Part shown: positions 55,544 through 64,000 of the stretch, piece by piece
Layout of the letters: the number at the start of each line of letters is the position of its first letter
How positions within the stretch are numbered: position 1 is the stretch's first letter
Source: Paenibacillus piscarius
Lineage (GTDB): Bacteria > Bacillota > Bacilli > Paenibacillales > Paenibacillaceae
DNA length: 64,000 nucleotides
Direction of reading: 5' to 3'
Assembly: GCF_022234545.1 (NCBI RefSeq)
Contig: NZ_JAIEUI010000004.1
Location: 62,001-126,000 of the forward strand
Made by a program: the position numbers and the translations under genes
The notes under the pieces: model-generated
Seen by the model: the letters and a program-made list of their open reading frames with translations, nothing else
Told to the model about the DNA's origin: nothing
Databases searched by the model: none

Positions 55544-55937
55544 TCGCAATCTCCGTCTGGCTTGCCGCCAGCTTGGACGCCTGCAGCCAGGTCTCGCGCA
55601 GCTCGGTAAGGTAACCAACTGCTTCCTCCGCCTTCTCCGCGCTCTTCTGGATGTTGGCCTGAATCAACAGGTAGTTCGTATATTCATAAAGAGAGTAGAG
55701 ACCCTTGGACACTTCGATCGAGTGGTCCAATGTACTCATTAACTCGCTGATGATCGTCTGAGCCTTGCCAAAATTCAAATTCGACTTCTCCAAATCCTGC
55801 TTGTTCAACCCGTCCACCGCAGTCTTCACGAAGCGGATCGCTCCGTCATACAGCATAATCACGAGTTGCGCAGGAGTCGAGGTCTGGACAGAAGACTGGC
55901 GGTATTTATCGTAAGGAGATTTAATCAAATTTGTCAC
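55536..55937 (-). CDS. fliS: Flagellin export chaperone FliS
   Basis: This 133-residue helical bundle binds the C terminus of flagellin and keeps it unfolded for export. The conserved start YDKYRQSSVQTSTPAQLVIMLYDGAIRF spans residues 9-36, and LYEYTNYLLIQANIQ (about 82-96) lines the flagellin groove. FliS also antagonises FliW-flagellin pairing in the CsrA circuit. It lies between fliD and fliT. Confidence 0.95.
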   Translation of the reverse strand: MTNLIKSPYDKYRQSSVQTSTPAQLVIMLYDGAIRFVKTAVDGLNKQDLEKSNLNFGKAQTIISELMSTLDHSIEVSKGLYSLYEYTNYLLIQANIQKSAEKAEEAVGYLTELRETWLQASKLAASQTEIANG

Positions 55938-55956
55938 CCTCTATTGTGAAATATTC

Positions 55957-57837
55957 TTAATTGTCGGTGGAGAACAGGCTGTTGGACTGGGATTGCAGTT
56001 TATTCATGGCGGTCTCCATGGCGGAGAATTGTTTATAGTAACGGGTCTCCGTATTGTTCAGCATCGTGGTCATGACACTGATTCGTGAGTTGTATAACTT
56101 CAATTTCTTACCCATCACGCTTTCTTCCTTGAACGTGCTGGTAAGATCCATTGAGTATCTGTTCGTTCCCGCCCGCTCTGAGATTTTCTCGATGGCTCCT
56201 GTAATTTTTTCAGCCATTTTGTCGAAAATACCCTCTTTGGGGGCACTGGCCGGGCCTTGGAATAGATCAAGCGCAAGCTGTGGATTCTCATTGATGGCCT
56301 TACTCAGCTTCTCCTCATTAATAACGAGCTTGCCGTTCGACATATAATTTCCGGTTGTAATGCCCAGGGTGCTTAATGGCCCCAACTTGTTACTGATAAT
56401 GCTGCGCATTTCAGACAAGACGGACTTGATAATATCATCATTCTTGAGCAGCCCGCTCTGCGCCTTCTCAGTCCAGGTTTTGACGTCCGCCTCTTTCATT
56501 TCAGCCTTTTGCGCATCAGTCAGCGGTCTGAAATCACGATATTTGGCCTCGTCGATCTTGGAATTCAGAGCCAAGATCAGGTTGTTATAATCTTCTACAA
56601 AACTCTTAATGGATTCTACGGCTTTGGCAGAATCGGTCTGTGTCTTGATAATGACTGGTTCGTTAGCTTTGGTAACCTCCAGCAGCGTGAGCTGGATGCC
56701 GTTAATGGTGAATGTATTGCTGGTTACATCCTTAATGGGTTCACCATTTATTTCAACTTCGGCATTTACACCATCGAACTTCTTAGTAATCGAGTTATCG
56801 TCTGCCGGGTTGGACTTCATTTCGTTGAAGAGCTTCATGAAACCGTAGGAGTTTCCGCTGAGTTTGACAGCCCCTTCAGGATTACCTGGGTTTTCTACTA
56901 TCCCGGTCAGCTTCAGGACCCCATTCTCAAAGGTGGCAGCTACTTTGGCAGTATTATCCTCATTTATCTTAGTCAAGACATTTGAAATATTATCGGAACC
57001 TTTAAAGGTAAACGATTTGCCGTTGATACTGAATGTAATGTCCTGCACTTCATCATCGGTCAGAGCAGAATTATTAAGCTGGTTGGTAAGCTGCGTCAAT
57101 GTAGTGGAAAGAGTAGCGTCTGTAAGCGGATTGGTCTCTACAACCTTTTTTGTAGTGAATAGCCCCAGCACAGTGTTACTGCTGGCAGGAGAGCCCATCA
57201 CTACTGCACCATCTTTGCCGCCCGTCTTGGAGGCAATGGTCAGCTTCCCGGTGATCTCATCATAGCTGGCAATCGCATTAGCTTTTGCAGAAGAATTAAT
57301 CGTTGCGACCAGTGTAGAGATTGAAGTCATACCGTTGAACAGGGATTTCCCATCCTTATCTTTGAACGTCTCGCCGTTGATGCTGATGTCGAAGCCCTTC
57401 TTCAGATACTCCTCCATATCCAGACCTCGCATACTTCCAAGGTCAACGCCATCCAGTGCAGCCAGGGAGGTTGTAGCCGGTATGCCTTGTCCTAAGCCGG
57501 CTGTCTCATAAGTAGTTCTTGTGGCCAGCTTTGTAACCTTAACGGCCATCTCCTGTCCGGTCGCATTGGCCGTCGCCTCGGCCTTAAGCGCGGTCGTATT
57601 GCCGCTAAGCACTGCCTTTTGGGCATTCAAAGCGGAGCTAAGGCCATATTTTAGAGTCAACTTATTAGTACCGAAGTCGTACAGCTTGCTGTTCATCTCC
57701 CGGTAGCTCTCACGCGTCCATTGCAGGATCTGCTTGTCCTGGTTCAGCTTATCCAACGGTACCCGCTTGGCCGCCATCATACTCTTCACCATACTATCGA
57801 TATCCATACCTGAGAATCCATTAATTCGGGTAACCAA
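55957..57837 (-). CDS. fliD: Flagellar filament cap protein FliD
   Basis: This is the 626-residue cap at the filament tip, which guides flagellin assembly. The N-terminal FliD_N motif is ITRINGFSGMDIDSMVKSMM-like and the C-terminal domain ends in SNSLFSTDN. In between lie variable surface domains (about 100-400) rich in beta strands and Asn/Thr. It is longer than the B. subtilis protein (498), and the extra length is in the middle, outer domains. It probably shares the flaG sigma-D promoter, since only 17 bases separate it from flaG. Confidence 0.93.
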   Translation of the reverse strand: MVTRINGFSGMDIDSMVKSMMAAKRVPLDKLNQDKQILQWTRESYREMNSKLYDFGTNKLTLKYGLSSALNAQKAVLSGNTTALKAEATANATGQEMAVKVTKLATRTTYETAGLGQGIPATTSLAALDGVDLGSMRGLDMEEYLKKGFDISINGETFKDKDGKSLFNGMTSISTLVATINSSAKANAIASYDEITGKLTIASKTGGKDGAVVMGSPASSNTVLGLFTTKKVVETNPLTDATLSTTLTQLTNQLNNSALTDDEVQDITFSINGKSFTFKGSDNISNVLTKINEDNTAKVAATFENGVLKLTGIVENPGNPEGAVKLSGNSYGFMKLFNEMKSNPADDNSITKKFDGVNAEVEINGEPIKDVTSNTFTINGIQLTLLEVTKANEPVIIKTQTDSAKAVESIKSFVEDYNNLILALNSKIDEAKYRDFRPLTDAQKAEMKEADVKTWTEKAQSGLLKNDDIIKSVLSEMRSIISNKLGPLSTLGITTGNYMSNGKLVINEEKLSKAINENPQLALDLFQGPASAPKEGIFDKMAEKITGAIEKISERAGTNRYSMDLTSTFKEESVMGKKLKLYNSRISVMTTMLNNTETRYYKQFSAMETAMNKLQSQSNSLFSTDN

Positions 57838-57854
57838 AACAGCACCTCCTTAGA

Positions 57855-58247
57855 TTAGATCTTCTCGTCTATAAGCAGACCGGCAAGCTCCATCATATTC
57901 GCCACCAGATCCAGCGTCTTCTCCCGCGGAACCTCACGGATCAGCTCTCCGGTGTCTTTGTTAAGCACCTTCACCATAATGTCATGTGTCTTCTCGTGGA
58001 TGCTGATCTCCAGCGTGGTCTGGGGGCCCTGCAAAGATTTCACTGCCCGTTCGATGGTGCGAATCAGTTGTTCCTGACCTACTGATACACTCGTTCCCTG
58101 TCTCTCCTTCAAGGCCATATCCTTCATATCCCGGATTCCTGACGCTTGATCTACAGACGCTACAGACCCTGTACCAGACGGCGTGGCCTCTGGCTTGCCC
58201 TGTCCGCCGGTTGTCGTACTAGCCGTAAGCGAAAACTGTACATTCAT
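57855..58247 (-). CDS. flaG: FlaG family flagellar protein
   Basis: This is a 130-residue protein with a variable N-terminal part and the conserved FlaG domain (about 65-130: LEISIHEKTHDIMVKVLNKD, VPREKTLDLVANMMELAGLLID). FlaG affects filament length in several bacteria; its mechanism is not well defined. It begins a unit with fliD, fliS and fliT behind a strong sigma-D-type promoter. Confidence 0.9.
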   Translation of the reverse strand: MNVQFSLTASTTTGGQGKPEATPSGTGSVASVDQASGIRDMKDMALKERQGTSVSVGQEQLIRTIERAVKSLQGPQTTLEISIHEKTHDIMVKVLNKDTGELIREVPREKTLDLVANMMELAGLLIDEKI

Positions 58248-58285
58248 TAACCCCGACCTCCACCAACGCTCAATTTATACTTTAT

Positions 58286-58312
58286 ATATCGGTTAGTTTC
58301 AAGGATAATTTA
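58286..58312 (-). promoter_or_regulatory. Sigma-D promoter of flaG-fliD-fliS-fliT
   Basis: On the minus strand TAAA (58309-58312), 15 bases, then ACCGATAT (58286-58293). This differs from the sigma-D consensus TAAA-N15-GCCGATAT by one base. Confidence 0.82.
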
Positions 58313-58341
58313 GGATTTTGGCACAGTCTGCAAAAGAAAAA

Positions 58342-58365
58342 AGGCTCCGGGTCGCCCCGAAGCCT
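58342..58365 (-). terminator. Terminator of the flagellin gene
   Basis: AGGCTCCGGG pairs with CCCCGAAGCCT around TCG. On the minus strand a TTTTTTCTTTT tail follows. It lies about 20 bases beyond the hag stop. Confidence 0.92.
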
Positions 58366-58384
58366 AAGGTAAAGCAGGAATAAA

Positions 58385-60163
58385 TTAACGAAGCAATTGC
58401 AGAACACCTTGTGGCTGTTGGTTAGCCTGAGCCAACATAGCCTGTGCAGCCTGTGCAAGGATGTTGTTCTTAGTCTGCTGCATCATTTCTTTCGCCATAT
58501 CAACGTCACGGATACGGGATTCAGCTGCAGTCAGGTTCTCAGAAGCTGTTCCCAGGTTGTTGATAGTGTGTTCCAGACGGTTCTGAGTCGCACCCAGCTT
58601 AGAACGTTCGCTGGATACCGCTGCAGTAGCCTTGTCCAGAATTGCGATTGCTGCTGCTGCGCCTTCTTTAGTAGCAATGTTCAGTGCAGCCTCGCCCTTC
58701 ACATCGTTAGTTCCGTCGGTTACTGTGTTAGTTGCTGTGAAACCAGCATCGCCAGCTTTACCAGTGATACCCAGAGCTTTGGAACGCATGTCTTTGATTT
58801 CAAGGCTCATCGATTGGCCAGTGTTAGCACCGATCTGGAAGGAAGTTTTGAAGGCTTCCTGGACTCCGCCGTCTTTGATTTCGATAGAATCGCCAGCTTT
58901 ACCAGCAACAGCAGCACTAATAACTAATGTCTGCGCATCTGCACCAGTTGTGCCTTTTTGAGTAACTTCAACACCTTCAACATTCTTAGCCAATTGTGTT
59001 GCAATATTCTTAACCAGTTCGTTTACTTTATTAGCAGCAGTATCAGAGGCCAAAGCAGTACTGATATTTACGCCGATACCATCGCCTTTGTAGGCACCAT
59101 CGTTAGCGTTGTAGAATTCAACTTGCTTACCATTGATGGTAAGTCCAGTTCCAACCAGCTTTTTGATGTTAGCATCAGTATCAGCAACTGCAGTAGCCCC
59201 TGTTGCTACCAAAGATGTAAAGTCCATTTCTTTAAAAGATGCTGTTGCTGCAACGTTTTTCCCTACGCTTGTTGCACCAGGAGTATTGGCAGCCGTACCA
59301 CCAACTGCTGTTCCTGCAGAAATGTTACCAGCAGCGCCCTCAAATTTACCGCCCTTTACAGCTTCGATCACTATGCTGTTACCAGCAGCTACCGTAACTT
59401 TATAGTTTCCTTTTAATACATCATTGGCATCAATCATAGCTTGTAATGCATCTTTTACTGCTACGTGTTGGTCAGCAGCAGCAGATGTACCATTAACCCC
59501 AATTGTCGCAGAGTTAGCTGTAACAGTGGAAGCTTGCACAGCAGATGTGTTTGTGATTGACGCATCCGTAGCGAAAGTCATAGCTAACGCTTCACCATTA
59601 ATGGTATAAGTAAGAGTATTTGTATTGCCAAATGGAGTAGCACCAATAACATCTGTTCTCTTAGCTTCAATAGTCGAGGCATCTTGACCACTAGCCAAAT
59701 TACCCGCGATTCCAGCAAGAGAAGTCCCCTTAAGGTTAGCTTTCCCATCACCCTGCAACAATTTCTGAGTGTTGAACTCAGTAGTGTTACCGATACGGTT
59801 GATTTCAGAAGTCAGGGCGTTCATTTCATCTTGCAGCGCTTGACGGTCGGAATCGGTGTTGGTTCCGTTCGCGGATTGGTTCGCGATTTCGCGTTGACGT
59901 TGCAGGATGGAGTGAGTTTCGTTCAGTGCGCCTTCAGCTGTCTGAATCAAGGAGATACCGTCTTGAGCGTTGCGGGAAGCCTGATCCAAACCGCGGATTT
60001 GACCGCGCATTTTTTCGGAGATTGCCAGACCAGCAGCATCGTCACCAGCACGGTTGATGCGAAGACCGGAAGACAGCTTCTCGATATTTTTGTTAGTGTT
60101 TGCAGTGTTGATGGACAGTTGGCGATGAGTGTTCAACGCCGGTACGTTATGATTGATAATCAT
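58385..60163 (-). CDS. hag: Flagellin, large variant with extended central domain
   Basis: This is a 592-residue filament subunit. The conserved N-terminal D0/D1 ([19 protein letters not shown] onward, [20 protein letters not shown]) covers about 1-165. The C-terminal D1/D0 ([35 protein letters not shown]) covers about 500-592. The intervening 330 residues are an Ala/Thr/Gly-rich D2/D3 region, so the protein is about twice the B. subtilis size (304). ATG at 60163 follows GGGAGGAAAT; an upstream in-frame reading to 60223 is leader RNA. Expression should be under sigma-D and CsrA control. Confidence 0.96.
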   Translation of the reverse strand: MIINHNVPALNTHRQLSINTANTNKNIEKLSSGLRINRAGDDAAGLAISEKMRGQIRGLDQASRNAQDGISLIQTAEGALNETHSILQRQREIANQSANGTNTDSDRQALQDEMNALTSEINRIGNTTEFNTQKLLQGDGKANLKGTSLAGIAGNLASGQDASTIEAKRTDVIGATPFGNTNTLTYTINGEALAMTFATDASITNTSAVQASTVTANSATIGVNGTSAAADQHVAVKDALQAMIDANDVLKGNYKVTVAAGNSIVIEAVKGGKFEGAAGNISAGTAVGGTAANTPGATSVGKNVAATASFKEMDFTSLVATGATAVADTDANIKKLVGTGLTINGKQVEFYNANDGAYKGDGIGVNISTALASDTAANKVNELVKNIATQLAKNVEGVEVTQKGTTGADAQTLVISAAVAGKAGDSIEIKDGGVQEAFKTSFQIGANTGQSMSLEIKDMRSKALGITGKAGDAGFTATNTVTDGTNDVKGEAALNIATKEGAAAAIAILDKATAAVSSERSKLGATQNRLEHTINNLGTASENLTAAESRIRDVDMAKEMMQQTKNNILAQAAQAMLAQANQQPQGVLQLLR

Positions 60164-60194
60164 TGGATATTTCCTCCCTGAAATTGAGTTAGTT

Positions 60195-60208
60195 CCACAT
60201 CCTTGTGG
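60195..60208 (-). promoter_or_regulatory. CsrA-binding hairpin in the hag leader
   Basis: On the minus strand CCACA, AGGA, TGTGG forms a perfect 5-bp stem with GGA in the loop. It contains ACAAGGATGT, which matches the in-vitro-selected CsrA consensus RUACARGGAUGU. A second GGA lies in the Shine-Dalgarno sequence about 25 bases downstream, so two-site repression of hag translation is likely. Confidence 0.8.
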
Positions 60209-60261
60209 TAAGCACTGAACCATTAAGGTCGGCCGCCCTGCCGGCTCAATGCCTAATACAT

Positions 60262-60289
60262 ATATCGACGGCCCGGCCCAAACTGTTTA
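60262..60289 (-). promoter_or_regulatory. Sigma-D promoter of hag
   Basis: On the minus strand TAAA (60286-60289), 16 bases, then GTCGATAT (60262-60269). Seven of eight -10 positions fit the sigma-D consensus. The leader is about 90 bases and contains the CsrA hairpin. Confidence 0.78.
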
Positions 60290-60343
60290 GAGTATTTTTC
60301 CGTTTTTCTATATTTTTTTTATGTTCTTGCCCTGAACGCCAAA

Positions 60344-60372
60344 AACCCGAGCTATATCAAGCAGCTCAGGTT
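60344..60372 (-). terminator. Terminator after csrA
   Basis: AACCCGAGCT pairs with AGCTCAGGTT (one wobble). On the minus strand a TTTTT run follows. It closes the flgK-flgL-...-fliW-csrA unit ahead of the hag promoter. Confidence 0.85.
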
Positions 60373-60408
60373 CCAATAATATATCATCTATGTGCTTAAA
60401 TCTTCTTA

Positions 60409-60642
60409 CTAATTCCCTCCACGCAAACGGTGGATCAGTGCATTCAAGTCGGTCGGCTGAGGCGCTACCGATTCGCGGTTGGATTCCTGGATCGACAGGT
60501 AGACCTCTTTGCGGAAAATATCCACATGCTTCGGTGCAGATATCCCCACCTTCACTGTATCTCCCTCCACACTTAGAATCGTGAGTTCGATCTGGTCCTG
60601 GATGACGATGGTCTCCCCTTTTTTGCGGGACAATACGAGCAT
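60409..60642 (-). CDS. csrA: Carbon storage / translational regulator CsrA
   Basis: This 77-residue dimeric RNA-binding protein blocks translation by covering GGA-containing hairpins. The conserved N terminus [15 protein letters not shown] and the [15 protein letters not shown] segment are intact. ATG at 60642 follows GGAGG, and the fliW stop lies one base upstream, so translation is coupled. The C-terminal tail is slightly longer than in E. coli CsrA. Its main target here is the hag leader. Confidence 0.96.
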   Translation of the reverse strand: MLVLSRKKGETIVIQDQIELTILSVEGDTVKVGISAPKHVDIFRKEVYLSIQESNRESVAPQPTDLNALIHRLRGGN

Positions 60643-60643
60643 G

Positions 60644-61090
60644 TTAACCTCCATCCTTTCCGTCAGCCACTAGCTGCTCCTGCAGCAGACTGTGCTTCGT
60701 ATGATATGAGGTGCGGTGAATAACAATTTGCTTTCCGGTCTGGCCCCCGGGGTTGAAGATCAGGGGCGCCAGCAGATTAATCGTGGACGCCTCCACCTGC
60801 TCCTTCAGCGTCACAATGCAGCGGACCAGCACCTCCGATTCGATTCCGAGCTCCTCGGCTTCGTCGTCAGGAAGCTCAAACTCATAAGAAGGATAGAAGG
60901 CAAACGGATCAGCCAGCAGGAAGGAATGCCCACGCTCCTTAACCGACTGCAGCACCCAGAATGGAGACTCCTCTAACGCCACCAGGGCAAAATCCGCTTC
61001 CTCATCAAACCCGGGAATCCCCTTGGTGAAATGATAAATCTGCTCCTCACTCACTTCCAGTGTCCCCATCGATAACGATTCTATAATCAA
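60644..61090 (-). CDS. fliW: Flagellar assembly factor FliW, CsrA antagonist
   Basis: This is a protein of about 148 residues that binds CsrA without competing for RNA and releases it from hag mRNA; flagellin competes for FliW. Conserved parts are [13 protein letters not shown] (near 20-32), [19 protein letters not shown] and the C-terminal [23 protein letters not shown] at 61090 is preferred because AGGAG lies 8 bases upstream. An in-frame ATG at 61108 would include that box inside the gene. Confidence 0.94.
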   Translation of the reverse strand: MIIESLSMGTLEVSEEQIYHFTKGIPGFDEEADFALVALEESPFWVLQSVKERGHSFLLADPFAFYPSYEFELPDDEAEELGIESEVLVRCIVTLKEQVEASTINLLAPLIFNPGGQTGKQIVIHRTSYHTKHSLLQEQLVADGKDGG

Positions 61091-61167
61091 GCTGTTCACT
61101 CCTAACATTCTGAATAGATAACAGAAAAGCTATCGAGGCGCTCAGAGCACATCCATAGCTTATATCA

Positions 61168-61737
61168 TTACATTTGAACATTCAATTCCGGCGGTATAAA
61201 TTGAATCGAAGCATATTGCTGCATATAGATATCCAGCTTGCCGCGTGTATATTCTGTCTCCGGGCGGTGCCTCTCGATCTCAACATCCACCGTGGCCGGC
61301 CTGAAGTTAATCTCTGGCGGCGTGGCTGTATATTGCAGGTCAACGTTATCATACGACGCAGGACCACAGGGCTCAGGGAAGGAATTCGACTCAGTATCCG
61401 TGCCGACAATCTCAGCAATGCTGTTGCCGGGCTTGAAAAACTCCGCCATCCGCGTTCCCTGCTCGACTCTGCGGGCAATGGCCTGAAGGTATAACTGCTG
61501 AATGCCGGAGTAGATTCTGCGGTTCATATCTAGCACACTGCCTCCATTATATGCGGCGCGTGCCCTTGTCTGGTCGATCGTAAGCTCGGGAGGCGTGGAC
61601 TGAACCGTGAGTTCGCCTGGTGTGGTCGTGATCCGTACCTCGGCCTTCGGCTGAGTAATGGAGAATGATCCCATGTCTGCATCTATACCGATCCGTGCAG
61701 GGGTCTGCCGGATTTGTAAAATAGGCTGCATCAGCAA
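61168..61737 (-). CDS. DUF6470 family protein (YviE-like) of the flagellar operon
   Basis: This is a 189-residue protein with no signal peptide. It contains repeated short beta units of the type PxLxIxQT or PGELTVQSTPPELTIDQT, spread through the first 50 and last 60 residues. The same gene (yviE) lies between flgL and fliW in B. subtilis, and its role is not established. The conserved position suggests a flagellar function. Start ATG at 61737; a second ATG two codons on is also possible. Confidence 0.8.
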   Translation of the reverse strand: MLMQPILQIRQTPARIGIDADMGSFSITQPKAEVRITTTPGELTVQSTPPELTIDQTRARAAYNGGSVLDMNRRIYSGIQQLYLQAIARRVEQGTRMAEFFKPGNSIAEIVGTDTESNSFPEPCGPASYDNVDLQYTATPPEINFRPATVDVEIERHRPETEYTRGKLDIYMQQYASIQFIPPELNVQM

Positions 61738-61749
61738 GCACTCCCTACG

Positions 61750-62667
61750 TTACCGGATAAAATCTACTAGTGTTGTAGAGATAATCTTTGCTCCTACCGA
61801 CAGTGAAGCATTATAGATATTCTCTTGAATCTTCGACTTCATGATCAGCTCTTCATAATCTGCATCCTCTGTCTTGGCCTGAAGATCTGTCAGGTTAATG
61901 TTCAGATCGCTTAAGCGGTCCTGCATCAGCTCGACACGGTTCGTCTTGGCCCCGATCTCGGAGCGTGCGGACAGGATGGTCTCGGTGCGGGTATCGATTT
62001 TGTCCAGTTGGTTAGAGATGCCAGTGATATCTCCAGCCTTCAGAGCAGTGGAGAGACTATTAATAATAGAGAAAATATTATCCGCCTCGCCAGTAGCACC
62101 AAATACTGCATTACCGGTCAGATTGATCGGCATCTGTACCCCTTCACCGACAATATACTGAATTTGTCCCGTGTCTGTCGTAACTGGAGGAGTGGTGTCA
62201 TAGGTTCCATCGGAACCTTTGGCGAATTCATAAGGCTTGGTCGTATACTGCTCCCCATTGAAAATATACTTCCCGTTCAGCTTGCTGTTCGCTATATCCA
62301 CAAGCTGTTCCTTGAGCTGCATGACTTCTTCATTGATACTGTCCAATGCAGACTGCGGATTGCTGCCGGTAGAAGCCTGTACCGTCAGGTCACGCAGACG
62401 CTGAATTACGTCTCCCGCCTGTCCCAATACTGTATCGTTATAATCCAGCCAGGACAACGCACTATCCACGTTCTTCGTATACTGCTCGTTAGAGGACAGC
62501 TCGGCGCGGTAGCGCAGGGAATAGGTGATGCCGACCGGGTCATCGGAGGGCTTGTTGATTTTGCGGCCGCTGGCCAGCTGGAGCTGTGTATCGTTCATGG
62601 TGCGCGCATTGCGGTTCAGGTTAAGCAGCAGCTGCGAGCTCATCATATTGGAGGTGACTCTGATCAT
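61750..62667 (-). CDS. flgL: Hook-filament junction protein FlgL (HAP3)
   Basis: This 305-residue flagellin-like junction protein has an N terminus MIRVTSNMMSSQLLLNLNRN, followed by GRKINKPSDDPVGITYSLRYR (about 32-52) and a C-terminal amphipathic helix (ENIYNASLSVGAKIISTTLVDFIR). It links FlgK to the flagellin filament. The gene starts about 14 bases after flgK ends. Confidence 0.95.
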   Translation of the reverse strand: MIRVTSNMMSSQLLLNLNRNARTMNDTQLQLASGRKINKPSDDPVGITYSLRYRAELSSNEQYTKNVDSALSWLDYNDTVLGQAGDVIQRLRDLTVQASTGSNPQSALDSINEEVMQLKEQLVDIANSKLNGKYIFNGEQYTTKPYEFAKGSDGTYDTTPPVTTDTGQIQYIVGEGVQMPINLTGNAVFGATGEADNIFSIINSLSTALKAGDITGISNQLDKIDTRTETILSARSEIGAKTNRVELMQDRLSDLNINLTDLQAKTEDADYEELIMKSKIQENIYNASLSVGAKIISTTLVDFIR

Positions 62668-62681
62668 TGTAATGGTCCTCC

Positions 62682-64000
62682 TTATCTTCCGACCGTGCCG
62701 GTTGAATTAATCAATTTGTCGAGCATTTCATCATAGGTGGTCATGAAGCGGGCTGCTGCGCTGTAGGCGTGCTGGAACACCAGCATATTGGACATCTCCT
62801 CGTCCAGCGACACTCCGCTGACCGACTGGCGCCGTGAACTCACCTGGTCCACCAGATAATCGGCATTGCTCGCCTGGCGCGTAGCTTCTTGAGATTGTAT
62901 CCCCAATTGCCCGACCATGGAGCTAAGATAGGACCCTACGGTTCCTGTCTTGGAGCCGTCCGCTGTGGAGAAGGTATTATTGTCCTTCATATTGCTGAAT
63001 AAGAGCGCCAATGTGTTATTGCCTTTGATCACCGATACATTGCCTGAACTGTCTGTACCCGTGCGCAAGGATGTTGCGAACAGCGAAGGATCAGCAGCAA
63101 TCTCAGGGTTCAGCTTGAGCGTGGCGGCAGTGATCGGTTCACCGGCTACGGAGGAGGTGAAGAACGGCCGGCCTGAGCTTCCATTCATGGCATATCCCAT
63201 CTGATGAAGACCATTCAGACCCATAACACTGGTCTTGAGGTCCCCCGGCAACGGGCTGGGGACTGCACTTCCTGCGGTCAATGTGGTCCGGGTGCCATCT
63301 GCATTAATAATCTCTGAATCTCTTAACACGGTGTATCCTTGAGGCAATGTAGAGCCTGCCGGAATGGTCACCTGCACCTCACCGTTAGCTATGGTGTTAG
63401 CCATAGTGTCGAGCTGTTTTCTATAATCTGCAACATAAGTATTCTTGGAAAAAAGCATTCCATACGCCTCGCCGGCCTTCAGATCGCCGGAAGCGAAGGC
63501 TGTGCTCAGGAACGTGCTATCCACAGCAGCGCTCACGGTTGCCCCCTGAACCAGCGGCTGTGTGCCCAGCGAGATATTGTATCCGGCATCGGTGTCCAGC
63601 ACCGTGATGTTGGCAATCTTGGACAGCTTGTCCGTCAACAGGTCACGCTGGTCACGCAGATCGTTGGCCTTGTCGCCCATGCCTTCTATTTTGGAGATGG
63701 ATTGGTTGAGATCGGCGATGGAATTCAGATAGCTCTGAATTTCTCTGCCTTTGACGTCAATGTTGGTGCCGAGGTCGCGGTCCAGATTACTGAGCTGGGT
63801 GCTCATGTAGTTCATAGCGTCCGTGAGGGCCTGGGCGGTCTGCACCACAATCTTGCGGGCAGTCGGATCTTCCGGATTCTTGCTGAGGTCCGACCAGGAC
63901 TTCCAGAAGTTATCCAGAACAGTGCGGATACCGGTATCCGAAGGCTCGTTCACAATTGCCTCCAGCTTATCCAGCGTATCGGACTGGATGCTCCAGTTGC
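62682..64000 (-). CDS. flgK: Hook-associated protein FlgK (HAP1), N-terminal part outside the window
   Basis: About 440 C-terminal residues are visible. The open frame continues past the last base of the window (NWSIQSDTLDKLEAIV before NEPSDTGIR), so the start lies outside. Visible features are the FlgK signature FWKSWSDLSKNPEDPTARKIVVQ, a coiled stretch, a variable middle, and the C-terminal helix VSLDEEMSNMLVFQHAYSAAARFMTTYDEMLDKLI. It forms the first hook-filament junction zone. Confidence 0.95.
   Translation of the reverse strand, partial: NWSIQSDTLDKLEAIVNEPSDTGIRTVLDNFWKSWSDLSKNPEDPTARKIVVQTAQALTDAMNYMSTQLSNLDRDLGTNIDVKGREIQSYLNSIADLNQSISKIEGMGDKANDLRDQRDLLTDKLSKIANITVLDTDAGYNISLGTQPLVQGATVSAAVDSTFLSTAFASGDLKAGEAYGMLFSKNTYVADYRKQLDTMANTIANGEVQVTIPAGSTLPQGYTVLRDSEIINADGTRTTLTAGSAVPSPLPGDLKTSVMGLNGLHQMGYAMNGSSGRPFFTSSVAGEPITAATLKLNPEIAADPSLFATSLRTGTDSSGNVSVIKGNNTLALLFSNMKDNNTFSTADGSKTGTVGSYLSSMVGQLGIQSQEATRQASNADYLVDQVSSRRQSVSGVSLDEEMSNMLVFQHAYSAAARFMTTYDEMLDKLINSTGTVGR

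Overview
The window looks like a chromosomal segment of a Paenibacillus-like Firmicute. This rests on Gram-positive ribosome-binding sites, frequent TTG/GTG starts, a three-SLH-domain surface protein, moderately high GC, and a gene order (flgK-flgL-yviE-like-fliW-csrA-hag-flaG-fliD-fliS-fliT ... hpf-secA-prfB ... ftsE-ftsX ... ctpB-minJ) that matches the Bacillus motility/division neighbourhood. No rRNA, tRNA, CRISPR array or prophage was seen. Most genes from 10.5 kb onward are on the minus strand.

Layout. 0.1-2.8 kb: a plus-strand three-gene ABC-2 exporter. 3.2-4.5 kb: a lipoprotein and an orphan L-rhamnose mutarotase. 4.5-10.2 kb: a second ABC exporter (two permeases and an ATPase, minus strand) divergent from a NarL-type two-component system. 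This resembles the linearmycin-resistance lnrJKLMN system of B. subtilis, and a perfect inverted repeat lies in the shared promoter region. 10.5-16.7 kb: envelope and division genes minJ-like, ctpB, an M23 endopeptidase with coiled coil, ftsX and ftsE. 16.8-19 kb: a VanW protein and an IseA-like autolysin inhibitor. 19-35 kb: a complete Gram-positive type IV pilus locus (pilB, pilT, pilC, prepilin, prepilin peptidase, fused pilMN, pilO). It also holds three minor-pilin-like genes and a divergent 1605-residue surface protein carrying a choice-of-anchor-A-like domain. 35-36 kb: an esterase. 36-44.8 kb: arginine biosynthesis argC-J-B-D-F-G-H. 44.9-50.8 kb: yitT-like, prfB with its programmed frameshift, secA and hpf. 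51-55 kb: an SLH protein, a group II intron inserted just behind the terminator of a cold-shock gene, and that gene. 55.2-64 kb: the late flagellar genes, ending in flgK, which runs off the window.

How genes work together. The flagellar block contains the whole FliW-CsrA-flagellin loop, including a near-ideal CsrA hairpin in the hag leader and sigma-D promoters before hag and flaG. FtsEX, the M23 hydrolase, CtpB, the MinJ-like protein, VanW and the IseA-like protein form a cell-wall remodelling and division neighbourhood. The arg genes encode the full route from glutamate to arginine.

The most unusual material lies in two places. The pilus locus carries two very large candidate tip or accessory proteins. 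The gene-free spaces hold three unrelated short repeat arrays that share the same 51-bp register, and two copies of a roughly 110-bp imperfect palindrome sit upstream of argG and prfB. All functions are assigned from sequence reading alone, with no database search.
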